Shown: positions 46,401 through 57,192 of the stretch, in pieces
How positions within the stretch are numbered: the stretch's first letter is position 1
Layout: every line of letters starts with the position of its first letter
Source: Bacteroides caecigallinarum
GTDB lineage: Bacteria > Bacteroidota > Bacteroidia > Bacteroidales > Bacteroidaceae
DNA length: 64,000 bases
Direction: 5' to 3'
Assembly (NCBI RefSeq): GCF_016901995.1
Contig: NZ_JACJLE010000005.1
Coordinates: 34,214-98,213, forward strand
Notes under the pieces: model-generated
The model's input: only the letters and a program-made list of their open reading frames with translations
The model's database searches: none
Told to the model about the DNA's origin: nothing
Made by a program: the position numbers and the translations under genes

Positions 46401-47296
46401 AAATTCTTGACTATACTGTTATCCAGCTCAGCTCATGGACTTCTGATGAACATAAGAATGGCATGATACGCTCATTGATTATGAACTTCATCAAGAAGTA
46501 TAAGGAATATGATGCTGAATTAAAGCGTAAGAAATTCGCTCTTACTATTGGTGATGAGTTGCCATCAGGTATTATGCAAATGGCTAAAGTTTACATTGCC
46601 AAGAAGCGTAAGATCGGTGTCGGTGATAAGATGGCCGGTCGTCACGGTAACAAGGGTATTGTATCAAGAGTTGTTAGACAGGAAGATATGCCATTCTTGG
46701 CTGACGGTACTCCGGTAGATATAGTATTGAACCCATTGGGTGTGCCTTCACGTATGAACATCGGACAGATATTCGAAGCCGTATTGGGACGTGCAGGAAA
46801 AGAACTTGGACTCAAATTTGCAACACCAATCTTCGATGGTGCAACACTTGAGGATCTTGATAAATGGACAGACAAGGCAGGTTTGCCACGTTATTGCAAG
46901 ACTTATTTGTATGATGGTGGTACTGGTGAACAGTTTGACCAGCCGGCAACAGTTGGTGTAACTTACATGCTTAAACTTGGTCACATGGTTGAAGACAAGA
47001 TGCATGCTCGTTCAATCGGTCCATATTCGTTGATTACGCAGCAGCCACTTGGTGGTAAAGCTCAGTTTGGTGGTCAGCGTTTCGGAGAAATGGAGGTTTG
47101 GGCTATCGAGGCATTCGGTGCAGCTCACATTCTTCAGGAAATTCTGACAATCAAGTCAGACGACGTTGTAGGACGTTCTAAGGCTTATGAAGCTATTGTC
47201 AAGGGTGAACCAATGCCTACACCGGGCATACCAGAGTCACTGAACGTATTGCTTCATGAATTGAGAGGTCTGTGCTTGAGCATAACAATGGAATAA
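43484..47296 (+). CDS. rpoB: RNA polymerase subunit beta
   Basis: This is the 1270-residue catalytic subunit. The rifampicin pocket is wild type in appearance ([20 protein letters not shown]). Other hallmarks are [12 protein letters not shown] and the C-terminal [20 protein letters not shown] with [15 protein letters not shown]. The length is typical of Bacteroidota. It forms an operon with rpoC (20-base gap). Confidence 0.99.
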   Translation: MSLNTQNQRINFASIKNPMQYPDFLEVQLKSFHDFLQLDTPPELRKKDGLYKVFSENFPIADTRNNFVLEFLDYYIDPPQYSIDECLERGLTYSVPLKAKMKLYCTDPDHEDFDTVIQDVFLGPIPYMTPKGTFVINGAERVVVSQLHRSPGVFFGQSIHANGTKLYSARIIPFKGSWIEFATDINNVMYAYIDRKKKLPVTTLLRAVGFENDKDILEIFNLAEEIKVNKQNLKKIVGRKLAARVLKTWTEDFVDEDTGEVVSIERNEVVIDRETVIEPEHIDTILESGVQNILVHNDNANTSDYSIIYNTLQKDPSNSEKEAVLYIYRQLRNADPADDASAREVINNLFFSEKRYDLGDVGRYRINKKLSLDTSMDVRVLTKQDIIEIIKYLIELINSKADVDDIDHLSNRRVRTVGEQLSNQFSIALARMSRTIRERMNVRDNEVFTPIDLINAKTISSVINSFFGTNALSQFMDQTNPLAEITHKRRLSALGPGGLSRDRAGFEVRDVHYTHYGRLCPIETPEGPNIGLISSLCVYAKINDLGFIVTPYRKVKDGVVDLSPEGIEYLSAEEEEDVVIAQGNAPLNDDGTFIREKVKARRDADYPVVTPDQVQLMDVSPQQIASIAASLIPFLEHDDANRALMGSNMMRQAVPLLRTEAPIVGTGIEKQLCEDSRTQIAAEGDGVIDFVDATTIRILYDRTEEEEFVSFDSALVEYKIPKFRKTNQSMTIDLRPICSKGQRVKKGDILTEGYSTANGELALGKNLLVAYMPWKGYNYEDAIVLNERVVREDILTSVHVDEYILEVRETKRGMEELTADIPNVSEEATKDLDETGIVRIGARIEPGDILIGKITPKGESDPSPEEKLLRAIFGDKAGDVKDASLKASPSLRGVVIDKKLYSRVVKTRSEKNADKLILPKLNEEFEEKVAKLKDILVEKLMVLTNNLVSQGVKDYLGTEVIAKGAKFNKRDLEILDYTVIQLSSWTSDEHKNGMIRSLIMNFIKKYKEYDAELKRKKFALTIGDELPSGIMQMAKVYIAKKRKIGVGDKMAGRHGNKGIVSRVVRQEDMPFLADGTPVDIVLNPLGVPSRMNIGQIFEAVLGRAGKELGLKFATPIFDGATLEDLDKWTDKAGLPRYCKTYLYDGGTGEQFDQPATVGVTYMLKLGHMVEDKMHARSIGPYSLITQQPLGGKAQFGGQRFGEMEVWAIEAFGAAHILQEILTIKSDDVVGRSKAYEAIVKGEPMPTPGIPESLNVLLHELRGLCLSITME

Positions 47297-47316
47297 ACAA
47301 AAAAACAAATTTAAGT

Positions 47317-50300
47317 ATGGCTTTTAGAAAAGATACTAAAATAAAAAGTAATTTCTCTAAGATTACTATTGGTTTGGCTTCACCAGAAGAGATTCTTGAA
47401 AACTCTTACGGTGAGGTTCTGAAACCAGAAACCATTAACTACCGTACCTATAAGCCTGAACGTGATGGCTTGTTCTGCGAGCGTATATTCGGTCCGGTAA
47501 AGGATTACGAATGTCACTGTGGTAAATACAAACGTATTCGATATAAAGGAATTGTCTGCGACCGTTGTGGTGTTGAAGTAACAGAAAAGAAAGTACGCCG
47601 TGAACGTAGTGGACATATACAGTTGGTTGTACCGGTTGCTCATATCTGGTACTTCCGTTCATTGCCTAATAAAATCGGTTATCTGCTCGGCTTGCCTACA
47701 AAGAAGCTTGATGCAATCATTTATTATGAACGCTATGTCGTTATACAACCGGGTATTAAGGCTGAAGACGGATTGAGCAAGTATGATTTGCTTGAAGAAG
47801 GCGAATATCTTGATATCATGGAATCACTTCCTAAGGAAAACCAGTTCCTTGACGATAGTGATCCTAACAAGTTCATCGCTAAGATGGGTGCTGAAGCTAT
47901 CTACGATCTTCTTGCAGGATTGGATCTTGATGCTCTTTCATACGAGCTTCGTCATAAGGCTAACAATGATTCGTCTCAACAGCGTAAAAATGAGGCTTTG
48001 AAACGTTTGCAGGTTGTTGAATCGTTCCGTGCTTCTAAGGGAAGAAACAAACCGGAATGGATGATCATCAAGAACGTACCTGTTATTCCGCCAGAATTGC
48101 GTCCGCTTGTTCCATTGGATGGTGGACGTTTCGCAACTTCTGACTTGAATGATTTGTATCGTCGAGTTATTATACGTAATAACCGTCTGAAGAGACTTAT
48201 TGAAATCAAGGCTCCTGATGTAATCTTACGTAATGAAAAGCGTATGCTTCAGGAAGCTGTTGACTCATTGTTCGATAACTCTCGTAAGGCAAGCGCGGTT
48301 AAGACAGACGCTAACCGTCCTTTGAAATCTCTTTCTGATAGCTTGAAAGGTAAGCAGGGACGTTTCCGTCAGAACTTGTTGGGTAAGCGTGTTGACTACT
48401 CTGCACGTTCTGTAATTGTCGTTGGTCCTGAATTGAAGATGGGTGAGTGCGGTATTCCTAAGTTGATGGCTGCCGAACTTTACAAACCATTTATCATCAG
48501 AAAACTTATTGAAAGAGGTATCGTCAAGACTGTAAAATCAGCGAAGAAGATAGTTGACCGCAAGGAAGCTGTTATTTGGGATATCCTTGAACATGTAATG
48601 AAAGGACATCCGGTATTGCTGAACCGTGCGCCGACACTTCACCGTTTGGGTATCCAGGCATTCCAGCCTAAGATGATTGAAGGTAAGGCTATCCAGTTGC
48701 ATCCATTGGCATGTACTGCGTTCAACGCCGACTTCGACGGTGACCAGATGGCCGTTCACTTGCCTTTGAGCAATGAAGCTATTCTGGAAGCTCAGATGTT
48801 GATGTTGCAGTCACACAACATCCTTAACCCAGCAAACGGTGCGCCTATCACTGTGCCTGCACAGGATATGGTTCTTGGTCTTTACTATATCACTAAGTTG
48901 CGTAAGGGAGCTAAAGGTGAAGGACTTATATTCTACGGACCTGAAGAAGCTCTTATCGCATACAATGAAGGTAAAGTAGATATTCATGCAATAGTTAGCG
49001 TAGTAGCTAATGACTTGGATGAAAATGGAAATATTGTCAAGAAGATGATTAAGGAAACTTCTGTAGGACGTGTAATCGTAAATGAAATCGTTCCTGACGA
49101 ATGTGGTTACCTTAATACAATCATATCTAAGAAGTCATTGCGTGACATCATCAGCGACGTAATCAAGGCTGTGGGTGTTGCACGTGCTTGTGAATTCCTT
49201 GACGGTATCAAGAACCTAGGTTATAAGATGGCATTCGAAGGTGGTCTGTCATTCAACCTTGGTGATATCATCATACCGAAGGAAAAAGAAGAACTGGTAA
49301 GACGTGGTAACGAAGAAATTGAACAGATTATGATGAACTATAATATGGGATTCATCACTGACAATGAACGTTACAACCAGGTAATTGATACTTGGACACA
49401 CGTTAACAGTGACTTGTCTGATATTCTGTACAAGACTATCAAGAACGACGACCAGGGATTCAACTCAGTATTTATGATGCTTGATTCAGGTGCCCGTGGT
49501 TCTAAGGAACAGATCCGTCAGTTGTCTGGTATGCGTGGTTTGATGGCTAAACCTCAGAAAGCAGGTGCCGAAGGTGCTCAGATCATTGAAAACCCTATCC
49601 TTTCTAACTTTAAGGAAGGTCTTTCCGTGTTGGAGTACTTTATTTCAACTCACGGTGCTCGTAAGGGTCTTGCCGATACTGCGTTGAAGACTGCCGATGC
49701 CGGATACTTGACTCGTCGTCTTGTTGACGTATCACACGATGTGATTATCAACGAAGAAGACTGTGGTACATTGCGCGGACTTGTTTGTACAGCATTGAAG
49801 AATAACGATGAAGTTATTGCTACACTTTATGAACGTATTTTGGGACGTGTTTCTGTACACGACATTATACATCCTACAACTGGTGAGCTTATTGTTGCTG
49901 CCGGTGAGGAAATAACAGAAGCAATAGCCGAAGAAATAGAAAAATCACCTATCGAAAGCGTAGAAATCCGTTCTGTGCTTACTTGTGAGTCTAAGAAGGG
50001 CGTTTGTGCTAAATGTTACGGACGTAACCTTGCTTCAAGTAAGATGGTTCAGAAAGGTGAGGCTGTGGGTGTCATCGCTGCACAGTCAATCGGTGAACCG
50101 GGTACACAGCTTACTCTTCGTACATTCCACGCCGGAGGTATCGCCGGTAACATGGCTGCTAATGCATCTATCGTTGCCAAGAACCCTGCTCGTCTGGAAT
50201 TTGAAGAATTGCGTACTGTAGATGCTGTTGAAGAAACAGGCGAACCAGTTAAGATTGTTGTAGGTCGTCTGGCTGAAGTTCGTTTCGTTGATATCAATAC

Positions 50301-51603
50301 AGGTATCATATTGTCAACTCACAACGTACCTTACGGTTCTAAGCTTTATGCAGCAGACGGTGAAATTGTTGAACAGGGTAAACTTATTGCAAAATGGGAC
50401 CCATTCAACGCTGTAATCGTAACTGAAGTTGGTGGTAAGATAGACTTTGAATCAGTAATCGAGAACGTAACTTATAAGGTTGAATCTGATGAAGCAACCG
50501 GTTTGCGTGAAATCATCATTACTGAGTCTAAGGATAAGAACAAGATCCCATCATTGCATATACTTGACGAAAACGGTGGTATCCTGCGTACATACAACTT
50601 GCCTGTAGGTGGTCACGTAGTAGTAGAGGATAAGGAAAACGTTAAGGCCGGTGACATTCTTGTTAAGATTCCACGTGCGGTAGGTAAGGCTGGTGATATC
50701 ACCGGTGGTCTTCCACGTGTAACAGAGTTGTTTGAGGCTCGTAACCCATCTAACCCTGCTGTGGTATCAGAAATTGACGGTGAAATCACAATGGGTAAGA
50801 TCAAACGTGGTAACCGTGAAATCATCGTGACATCCAAGACAGGTGAAGTACGTAAGTATCTGGTAGCATTGTCTAAGCAGATTCTTGTACAGGAAAACGA
50901 CTATGTACGTGCCGGTACTCCATTGTCTGATGGTGCTATTACTCCAGCTGATATCCTTGCTATTAAGGGTCCTACAGCTGTACAGGAATATATCGTTAAC
51001 GAAATCCAGGACGTTTACCGTCTGCAGGGTGTGAAGATCAACGATAAGCACTTCGAAATTATCGTACGTCAGATGATGCGTAAGGTACAGATTGACGAAC
51101 CGGGTGATACAAGATTCCTTGAACTTCAGGTTGTTGACCGCCAAGAGTTCAATGAAGAAAATGATAGAATCTGGGGTAAGAAAGTTGTAGTAAGTGCGGG
51201 AGATTCTCAGAACCTTAAACCAGGTCAGATAGTAACAGCACGTAAGTTGAGAGATGAAAACAGCTTGTTGAAACGTCGTGACCTCAAACTGGTAGAAGTT
51301 CGTGATGCTATCCCTGCTACATCAACTCAGATACTTCAGGGTATCACTAGAGCAGCTCTTCAGACTTCAAGCTTCATGTCGGCTGCTTCCTTCCAGGAAA
51401 CGACTAAGGTGCTTAATGAAGCTGCAATAAACGGTAAGGTTGACCGTCTGGAAGGTATGAAGGAAAATGTGATCTGTGGTCATTTGATCCCTGCAGGTAC
51501 CGGACAGCGTGAATTCGAAAAGATTGTGGTAGGTTCTAAAGACGAATACGATAGAATCCTTGCTAATAAAAAGAATATATTGGACTATAATGACGTAGAA
51601 TAA
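47317..51603 (+). CDS. rpoC: RNA polymerase subunit beta'
   Basis: This is a protein of about 1428 residues. The start [10 protein letters not shown] at 47317 was chosen because a longer frame opening at 47272 would overlap the end of rpoB and add unconserved residues. The zinc-ribbon Cys are in CHCGKY and CDRCGVEV. The catalytic Mg motif [12 protein letters not shown] carries Asp472, Asp474 and Asp476. The second zinc site is in [14 protein letters not shown] strong terminator and a convergent phosphofructokinase gene follow, rather than the rpsL-rpsG-fusA genes often found next. Confidence 0.99.
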   Translation: MAFRKDTKIKSNFSKITIGLASPEEILENSYGEVLKPETINYRTYKPERDGLFCERIFGPVKDYECHCGKYKRIRYKGIVCDRCGVEVTEKKVRRERSGHIQLVVPVAHIWYFRSLPNKIGYLLGLPTKKLDAIIYYERYVVIQPGIKAEDGLSKYDLLEEGEYLDIMESLPKENQFLDDSDPNKFIAKMGAEAIYDLLAGLDLDALSYELRHKANNDSSQQRKNEALKRLQVVESFRASKGRNKPEWMIIKNVPVIPPELRPLVPLDGGRFATSDLNDLYRRVIIRNNRLKRLIEIKAPDVILRNEKRMLQEAVDSLFDNSRKASAVKTDANRPLKSLSDSLKGKQGRFRQNLLGKRVDYSARSVIVVGPELKMGECGIPKLMAAELYKPFIIRKLIERGIVKTVKSAKKIVDRKEAVIWDILEHVMKGHPVLLNRAPTLHRLGIQAFQPKMIEGKAIQLHPLACTAFNADFDGDQMAVHLPLSNEAILEAQMLMLQSHNILNPANGAPITVPAQDMVLGLYYITKLRKGAKGEGLIFYGPEEALIAYNEGKVDIHAIVSVVANDLDENGNIVKKMIKETSVGRVIVNEIVPDECGYLNTIISKKSLRDIISDVIKAVGVARACEFLDGIKNLGYKMAFEGGLSFNLGDIIIPKEKEELVRRGNEEIEQIMMNYNMGFITDNERYNQVIDTWTHVNSDLSDILYKTIKNDDQGFNSVFMMLDSGARGSKEQIRQLSGMRGLMAKPQKAGAEGAQIIENPILSNFKEGLSVLEYFISTHGARKGLADTALKTADAGYLTRRLVDVSHDVIINEEDCGTLRGLVCTALKNNDEVIATLYERILGRVSVHDIIHPTTGELIVAAGEEITEAIAEEIEKSPIESVEIRSVLTCESKKGVCAKCYGRNLASSKMVQKGEAVGVIAAQSIGEPGTQLTLRTFHAGGIAGNMAANASIVAKNPARLEFEELRTVDAVEETGEPVKIVVGRLAEVRFVDINTGIILSTHNVPYGSKLYAADGEIVEQGKLIAKWDPFNAVIVTEVGGKIDFESVIENVTYKVESDEATGLREIIITESKDKNKIPSLHILDENGGILRTYNLPVGGHVVVEDKENVKAGDILVKIPRAVGKAGDITGGLPRVTELFEARNPSNPAVVSEIDGEITMGKIKRGNREIIVTSKTGEVRKYLVALSKQILVQENDYVRAGTPLSDGAITPADILAIKGPTAVQEYIVNEIQDVYRLQGVKINDKHFEIIVRQMMRKVQIDEPGDTRFLELQVVDRQEFNEENDRIWGKKVVVSAGDSQNLKPGQIVTARKLRDENSLLKRRDLKLVEVRDAIPATSTQILQGITRAALQTSSFMSAASFQETTKVLNEAAINGKVDRLEGMKENVICGHLIPAGTGQREFEKIVVGSKDEYDRILANKKNILDYNDVE

Positions 51604-51623
51604 TCTATTCTTAATATATAAAA

Positions 51624-51675
51624 AGAGAGCAGTAACTTAATTGAATAATATTGAGTTACTGCTCTTCTTTTTTTG
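51624..51675. terminator. Terminator between rpoC and pfkA
   Basis: AGAGCAGTAACT (51626-51637) pairs perfectly with AGTTACTGCTCT (51654-51665). There is an A tract before and a T tract after, so it can act in both directions. Confidence 0.9.
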
Positions 51676-51689
51676 TTATATCTGATATT

Positions 51690-52700
51690 TTATCCGAAAC
51701 AAATTCCCATTCTTCTGCCTTGTTCCACCAGTTCATGATTTTCTGTTACCAAACGTAGTTTCCCTGCAGTTTCATAAAGAGGTATGGATGATATCTTGCT
51801 GCCTTGCAATGCCACCATTCTGCCGTATTGCTTATTTGAGATTAATTCTACAGCATGACCTCCCATCAGTGTTGCAAGATTTCTGTCGAATGCCGTAGGG
51901 CTTCCACCACGTTGGATATATCCAAGAACAGTTTCCCTAGTTTCGAAACCTGTTTCGTATTCTATTTCCTCGGCTATATATTGCGCGGCTTTTTTACCTT
52001 CAGGGGTGTTTATTCCTTCTGCTACTACTACTATTGAGTAAGGTTTGCCTTTTTTTAATCTGTTGATTATGGTATCACCTATCCTGTGAATATCAAATGG
52101 AATTTCAGGCATTAATATAATATCTCCGCCACCTGCCATACCTGAATACAGGGCCAACCATCCGGCTTTATGTCCCATGACCTCTATAACCATTACCCTT
52201 TGATGTGAACTGGCCGTAGAATGTAGCCTGTCTATCGCGTCGGCGGCAATTGAAACTGCTGAATCAAAGCCAAATGATATGTCTGTACCCCATACATCAT
52301 TATCAATGGTTTTAGGGATGCTTACTACATTTATACCTACTTCCATTAATTTGGCAGCAGTCTTTTGTGTTCCGTTCCCGCCAATACAGACAAGACAGTC
52401 TATGCCATAATCCTTGATGGTATTTATGATCATTGATGGCTTGTCATTGTTGATCGAGGCTGAGGCTTTTTTGAATGGTTTCTCACGTGATGTTCCGAGT
52501 ATGGTACCACCTAATGTGAGTAAACCTGATATTGAATCTTCTGTAAGACGGTTTACATGTCCGTCCATTAGCCCACGGAACCCGTTGTGAATGCCGTAAA
52601 CTTCCATTCCATAATGATTTAGTGCACTTTTGCATACACCGCGTATCGTTGCATTTATACCAGGACAATCGCCTCCTGATGTCAGTATTCCTATTTTCAT
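51690..52700 (-). CDS. pfkA: 6-phosphofructokinase
   Basis: This 336-residue glycolytic enzyme phosphorylates fructose-6-phosphate. Motifs are GILTSGGDCPGINATIRG, GTILGTSR and PKTIDND (129-135, catalytic Asp133), then GFDSAVSIAADAIDRL and EVMGHKAGWLALYSG. Two positions bear on the phosphate donor. GGNG at 107-110 has Asn where E. coli PfkA has the Mg-binding Asp103, while keeping the Gly that favours ATP. Lys130 is of the type seen in pyrophosphate-using and group III enzymes. The donor is therefore not certain from sequence, though ATP is more likely. The gene is convergent to rpoC. Confidence 0.93.
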   Translation of the reverse strand: MKIGILTSGGDCPGINATIRGVCKSALNHYGMEVYGIHNGFRGLMDGHVNRLTEDSISGLLTLGGTILGTSREKPFKKASASINNDKPSMIINTIKDYGIDCLVCIGGNGTQKTAAKLMEVGINVVSIPKTIDNDVWGTDISFGFDSAVSIAADAIDRLHSTASSHQRVMVIEVMGHKAGWLALYSGMAGGGDIILMPEIPFDIHRIGDTIINRLKKGKPYSIVVVAEGINTPEGKKAAQYIAEEIEYETGFETRETVLGYIQRGGSPTAFDRNLATLMGGHAVELISNKQYGRMVALQGSKISSIPLYETAGKLRLVTENHELVEQGRRMGICFG

Positions 52701-52777
52701 ATGGCAAACAATTAATTTATGATGTAAAGTTATTAAAAAAACAAGATTTACTCGATTTTAATAAAAAATAATCCTGC

Positions 52778-52785
52778 CAAACATA
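52778..52785 (-). promoter_or_regulatory. Possible -7 box of pfkA
   Basis: On the minus strand the bases read TATGTTTG, a TAnnTTTG match 77 bases before the start codon. No -33 element is assigned. Confidence 0.45.
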
Positions 52786-52804
52786 TATATAATAATAAAA
52801 AACA

Positions 52805-52812
52805 TACCTTTG
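52805..52812 (+). promoter_or_regulatory. -7 box of the GH3-like gene
   Basis: TACCTTTG is an exact TAnnTTTG match 34 bases before the start codon. It lies 20 bases from the divergent pfkA box. Confidence 0.65.
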
Positions 52813-52845
52813 CAATAATATCAAAAACAGAAAATTGTAATCAAT

Positions 52846-54351
52846 ATGAATCCAACCAAATTGATTGACAGAATATTTGAACCACGTAGAAAGCAGATTG
52901 AAAAGTATTCGGAACATGCCGAAGAAATACAGGAAAAGGTCTTGAACAGACTAGTAACTTCTGCTTCGTGTACAGAGTGGGGAAAACGTTATAATTACAA
53001 GAATATAAAAGATTATTCCGGATTTAATAAACTTCCAATTCAGACTTATGAGGATGTAAAAGAGTATATTGACCGCATGCGCCATGGCGAAAAAGATATA
53101 TTGTGGCCTGGGCAGGTTAAATGGTATGCGAAATCGTCCGGTACAACTAATGATAAAAGCAAGTTTATTCCTGTCTCAAAAGACGGACTTAAAAACATTC
53201 ATTACAAAGGAGGCAAAGATGCCGTTGCCTTATATCTCGGTGAGAATCCTGACAGCCATTTCTTCGAAGGTAAGGGACTGATACTAGGTGGAAGTCATGC
53301 GCCTAATTATAATCTGAAGGATAGTCTGGTTGGCGATTTGTCTGCTATACTTATACAGAATGTGAGTCCTTTGGTAAATCTTATACGTGTACCAAGCAAG
53401 GAGATAGCATTGCTGAGTGAGTTCGAGGAGAAAGTTGAAAGAATTGCTTCTTCTACTGTTAATGAGAATATTACTAATATTTCCGGTGTTCCTTCGTGGA
53501 TGCTTGCTGTCATAAAAAGAATATTGGAAAAGACAGGAGCAAAAACTTTGGATGAAGTATGGCCAGGATTGGAAGTATTCTTCCATGGTGGAGTATGTTT
53601 TACTCCTTATAGGGAACAGTATAAGGGCCTTATAAAATCAGACAAGATGCATTATATGGAGACTTATAATGCAAGCGAAGGCTTTTTCGGGCTTCAGAGT
53701 TCTTTGTCGGATCCTTCTATGCTTCTGATGATTGATTATGACGTCTTTTATGAATTTATTCCTTTAGATGAGTTTGAGAATGAAAATCCTACCGTAGTTC
53801 CGTTATGGGGAGTAGAAGTAGGCAAAAACTATGCAATGCTTATAAGTACTTCTTGTGGATTGTGGAGATATGTCATAGGTGATACTGTGAAATTTACTCA
53901 GAAAAATCCATATAAGTTTGTCATAACAGGACGTACCAAACATTTTATAAATGCTTTTGGAGAGGAATTGATGGTTGATAATGCAGAAAAAGGACTGCAG
54001 ATAGCTTGTCGTGAAACAGGTGCACAGGTCTTGGAATATTCGGCAGCACCGGTATTTATGGATGCTGAGGCTAAATGCCGTCATCAATGGCTGATTGAAT
54101 TCAGCTGTATGCCTGATTCTGTTGAACATTTCCGTCATGTGCTTGATAAGGCCCTTCAGAGTATAAATTCTGATTATGAAGCCAAAAGGCATAAAGACAT
54201 TACATTGCAGGAATTGGAGATTATTGTAGCTCGTCCGGGATTGTTTCATGATTGGCTCAAACAGAAAGGGAAATTAGGCGGTCAGCACAAGATTCCACGT
54301 TTAAGTAATAATCGAGAATATATTGAGAGTATGTTAACTCTTAATATGTAA
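52846..54351 (+). CDS. GH3 auxin-responsive-promoter family acyl-adenylating enzyme
   Basis: This 501-residue protein resembles plant GH3 acid-amido synthetases and belongs to the acyl-adenylate (ANL-like) enzymes. The ATP-binding motif is KSSGTTNDKSKFIPV (96-110). YMETYNASEGFFGLQ and LWRYVIGDTVKFT are further core motifs. ITGRTKHFINAFGEELM and DNAEKGLQIACRETG open the C-terminal domain. In plants the family joins amino acids to hormones. The bacterial substrate is unknown. Bacteroidota commonly carry one such gene. It has its own promoter and lies 49 bases before an envelope lipoprotein gene, which may be accidental. Confidence 0.88.
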   Translation: MNPTKLIDRIFEPRRKQIEKYSEHAEEIQEKVLNRLVTSASCTEWGKRYNYKNIKDYSGFNKLPIQTYEDVKEYIDRMRHGEKDILWPGQVKWYAKSSGTTNDKSKFIPVSKDGLKNIHYKGGKDAVALYLGENPDSHFFEGKGLILGGSHAPNYNLKDSLVGDLSAILIQNVSPLVNLIRVPSKEIALLSEFEEKVERIASSTVNENITNISGVPSWMLAVIKRILEKTGAKTLDEVWPGLEVFFHGGVCFTPYREQYKGLIKSDKMHYMETYNASEGFFGLQSSLSDPSMLLMIDYDVFYEFIPLDEFENENPTVVPLWGVEVGKNYAMLISTSCGLWRYVIGDTVKFTQKNPYKFVITGRTKHFINAFGEELMVDNAEKGLQIACRETGAQVLEYSAAPVFMDAEAKCRHQWLIEFSCMPDSVEHFRHVLDKALQSINSDYEAKRHKDITLQELEIIVARPGLFHDWLKQKGKLGGQHKIPRLSNNREYIESMLTLNM

Positions 54352-54400
54352 GCAATGTTTGTTTGAATTAATATCATTTACACCATAGTAAAGTTTTACG

Positions 54401-56338
54401 ATGAAATTATCTACACTACATATTTTGCCAATTGCAGTAATAATATTGATGATATATGCATGTGCAAGTACGGGTACTCCGGATGGAGGACCATATGATG
54501 AGACTCCTCCAAAATTTGTACGTTCTACTCCCGAACCTAATGCTATAAACAATAAACGGAAGAAAGTATCATTAGAGTTTGATGAGTTCATCAAAATTGA
54601 AAATGCTGCAGAAAAGGTAATAATCTCGCCACCACAGGCAGAAATGCCGGAAGTAAAGGCTAGCGGAAAAAGAGTTTTAGTAGAGTTTTTTGACTCTTTA
54701 AAAGCAAATACTACCTATACAATAGATTTTGGCGATGCTATTGTAGATAATAATGAGGGAAATCCTATGGGAAATTTCTCTTATGCTTTTTCAACAGGAG
54801 AGACAATAGACACAATGGAAGTCTCGGGTACTGTTCTTAACGCTCAGGATTTGGAGCCTATAAAAGGTATCCAGGTTGGATTGCACAAAAATCTGGACGA
54901 CTCGGCTTTCGTGAAAATACCTTTCGACAGAATTTCGCGTACTGATAGTAGAGGACGATTTTCAATTAAGGGAATAGCTCCTGGAAAGTATAGAATATTT
55001 GCATTGAAAGATGGAAACCAGAATTATCTGTTCGATTCGAAAACAGAAATAATTGCATACAATGATTCTGTTATAGTTCCTTCTATGGAAGCTGCTGTAA
55101 AGAATGATACTGTATGGAACTCTATTGATACCTTAAAAATTGATACTGTTCTGACGGTGCATTATACTCATTTTATGCCTGATGATATTGTCCTAAGGGC
55201 TTTCAAAGAAGTAAATACAATGCAATATCTTGCTAAAAGCGAGAGAGAACAGCTAAACAGATTTTCACTCTATTTCAGCGCCAAGGCAGATACTCTGCCT
55301 ACAATTACAGGAATTGATTTCGATGCGAAAGATGCCTTTATAATTGAATCTTCTGTTAACAACGATACAATAAGATATTGGATAAAAGATACTGTGCTTT
55401 GTGAAAGAGATACATTGACTCTTCAAGTAGATTATCTTTATACTGATACCTTGGGTAAACTTGTGCCGAAATGCGATACATTGATCATGATGAACAAGGT
55501 GAACAAGGCTAAACGTATGGCTATGGCAAAAGAAGAAATGGAGAAGAAAGAGAAGGAATTGAAGAAAAAAAGGAAGAAAGGAGATACTATAAATGTGGTT
55601 GAAACAAAATTCTTCAACATGAATGTTGATGCTCCTTCTTCAATGGATATAAACAGAAATTTATGCTTGAAATTCGATGAACCGGTATTGAGTATTGATA
55701 CTTCTGCAATTCATGTTGACGTGAAAGTTGATACCTTATGGGAAAATGAACGTTTCATATTGATGGCAGACAGTGTAGTGCCACGTCAATATTATATACT
55801 GAGCGATTGGAAGCCCGGAAACGAATACAGGCTCAGAATAGACTCTACTGCAATAAAGAGTATTTATGGACTTCATACCAACAAGGTGGAAAATACTGTC
55901 AAGGTGAAAACTCTTGAGGAGTATGGAACTCTTTATTTGAATATAAGCGGAATAGAAGGTAATGATGCTTATGTGCAGTTGTTGAATTCAAGTGATGCTG
56001 TAGTAAGAGAACAGAAAATAAAGAAAAACAATACATGTGACTTTTATTTCCTTCAGCCAAATACGAAATATTACATAAGAATGTATATTGACAGGAATGG
56101 CAACGGAAAATGGGATACAGGCGAGTATGATAAAAAAATACAGCCTGAGGAAGTTTATTATTTCCCTAAAGTATGGGAAATGAAAGCAAACTTTGAGTTT
56201 GAAGAAAATTGGGATGTTAAGGCTGTGCCTTTGGAAAAACAGAAACTTGATGAGATAAAGAAGCAGAAGCCTGAGGAAGCCAAGAAAATAAAAGATAGAA
56301 ATAAGGAACGTGCAAAAAAATTAGGACTGACATCATGA
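54401..56338 (+). CDS. Ig-like (Big_5/SbsA) domain lipoprotein
   Basis: This 645-residue lipoprotein has Cys21 in IYACASTGTPDGGPYDETPP. The region at about 35-130 fits a bacterial Ig-like Big_5 (SbsA) domain (PPKFVRSTPEP, FSYAFSTGETID). A second such domain lies at about 415-510, and a prealbumin-like segment is seen at 138-205 (GRFSIKGIAPGKYRIFALKD). It is strongly charged around 365-400 (Lys/Glu-rich, likely coiled coil) and at the C-terminus. Function is unknown. A DUF3108 gene overlaps its stop codon by four bases (ATGA), so the two are translationally coupled. Confidence 0.82.
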   Translation: MKLSTLHILPIAVIILMIYACASTGTPDGGPYDETPPKFVRSTPEPNAINNKRKKVSLEFDEFIKIENAAEKVIISPPQAEMPEVKASGKRVLVEFFDSLKANTTYTIDFGDAIVDNNEGNPMGNFSYAFSTGETIDTMEVSGTVLNAQDLEPIKGIQVGLHKNLDDSAFVKIPFDRISRTDSRGRFSIKGIAPGKYRIFALKDGNQNYLFDSKTEIIAYNDSVIVPSMEAAVKNDTVWNSIDTLKIDTVLTVHYTHFMPDDIVLRAFKEVNTMQYLAKSEREQLNRFSLYFSAKADTLPTITGIDFDAKDAFIIESSVNNDTIRYWIKDTVLCERDTLTLQVDYLYTDTLGKLVPKCDTLIMMNKVNKAKRMAMAKEEMEKKEKELKKKRKKGDTINVVETKFFNMNVDAPSSMDINRNLCLKFDEPVLSIDTSAIHVDVKVDTLWENERFILMADSVVPRQYYILSDWKPGNEYRLRIDSTAIKSIYGLHTNKVENTVKVKTLEEYGTLYLNISGIEGNDAYVQLLNSSDAVVREQKIKKNNTCDFYFLQPNTKYYIRMYIDRNGNGKWDTGEYDKKIQPEEVYYFPKVWEMKANFEFEENWDVKAVPLEKQKLDEIKKQKPEEAKKIKDRNKERAKKLGLTS

Positions 56339-57141
56339 TAAAACGTATATATATATGCATATTATTGTTCCTGTTTACTGGAATATGTGCTAATGCACAA
56401 TGTGGCGCTGTAAATGACGCAATCAAGCCCGGTGAAGAACTCTCATATGAACTGAAATTCAACTGGAAGTTTATATGGATAAATGCCGGCTGGGCTAAAA
56501 TGACAGTTGACACTACCACATATAATGGAATGAAATGTCTTAGGACAGATTTGGAGTCGTTTACAAACAAGAGGATTGATATGTTTTTCAGAATGCGTGA
56601 TACTCTTACTTGTATTACGTCAGATGAACTTGTGCCGTTATATTTCCGTAAAGGAGCAGCAGAAGGCAAAAGATATAGTGTGGATGATGTAAAGTTCAGT
56701 TATAGGAATGGAAAGTGTATAGTAGATCAGTATAGGATAGTAAATGGAAACTTGAGAAAGAACTATCAGGAATCATCCGTTTGCGTTTATGATATGCTCA
56801 GCATACTTTTGCAGGCACGTTCTTATGATGCCACAAATTATAATATCGGTGATAAAATCCTGTTCTCTATGGCTACAGGAAAAGATGTAGATAAACAGAC
56901 TCTTATCTACAGAGGAAAGGATGTTTATAAGGCAGAAGACGGATGTAAATATCGTTGCCTTGTATTTTCGCTTGTGGAATATGTAAAAGGAGAAGAAAAG
57001 GAAGTTATTACATTCTATGTGACAGACGACCGGAATCATTTGCCTGTGCGTCTGGATATGTATCTGAACTTCGGATCTGCCAAGGCATTCCTGACAAAGA
57101 TAAAAGGTAATAAGTATCCGTTGGATTCTTTGGTGGAATGA
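56335..57141 (+). CDS. DUF3108 family secreted protein
   Basis: This 268-residue protein has a signal peptide ending near residue 22 (GICANAQ). The body fits DUF3108: GEELSYELKFNWKFIWINAG, then DMFFRMRDTLTCI, YDMLSILLQARSYD and DDRNHLPVRLDMYLNFGSA. Family function is not established; members are periplasmic or outer-membrane associated. It starts within the stop of the Ig-like lipoprotein gene and is followed after 51 bases by a lytic transglycosylase, which hints at a role in the cell wall or envelope. Confidence 0.85.
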   Translation: MIKRIYICILLFLFTGICANAQCGAVNDAIKPGEELSYELKFNWKFIWINAGWAKMTVDTTTYNGMKCLRTDLESFTNKRIDMFFRMRDTLTCITSDELVPLYFRKGAAEGKRYSVDDVKFSYRNGKCIVDQYRIVNGNLRKNYQESSVCVYDMLSILLQARSYDATNYNIGDKILFSMATGKDVDKQTLIYRGKDVYKAEDGCKYRCLVFSLVEYVKGEEKEVITFYVTDDRNHLPVRLDMYLNFGSAKAFLTKIKGNKYPLDSLVE

Positions 57142-57192
57142 CGATTTTGGCATAACTGGTTTCAATAACCTAATAATTAAAATCCATATATT

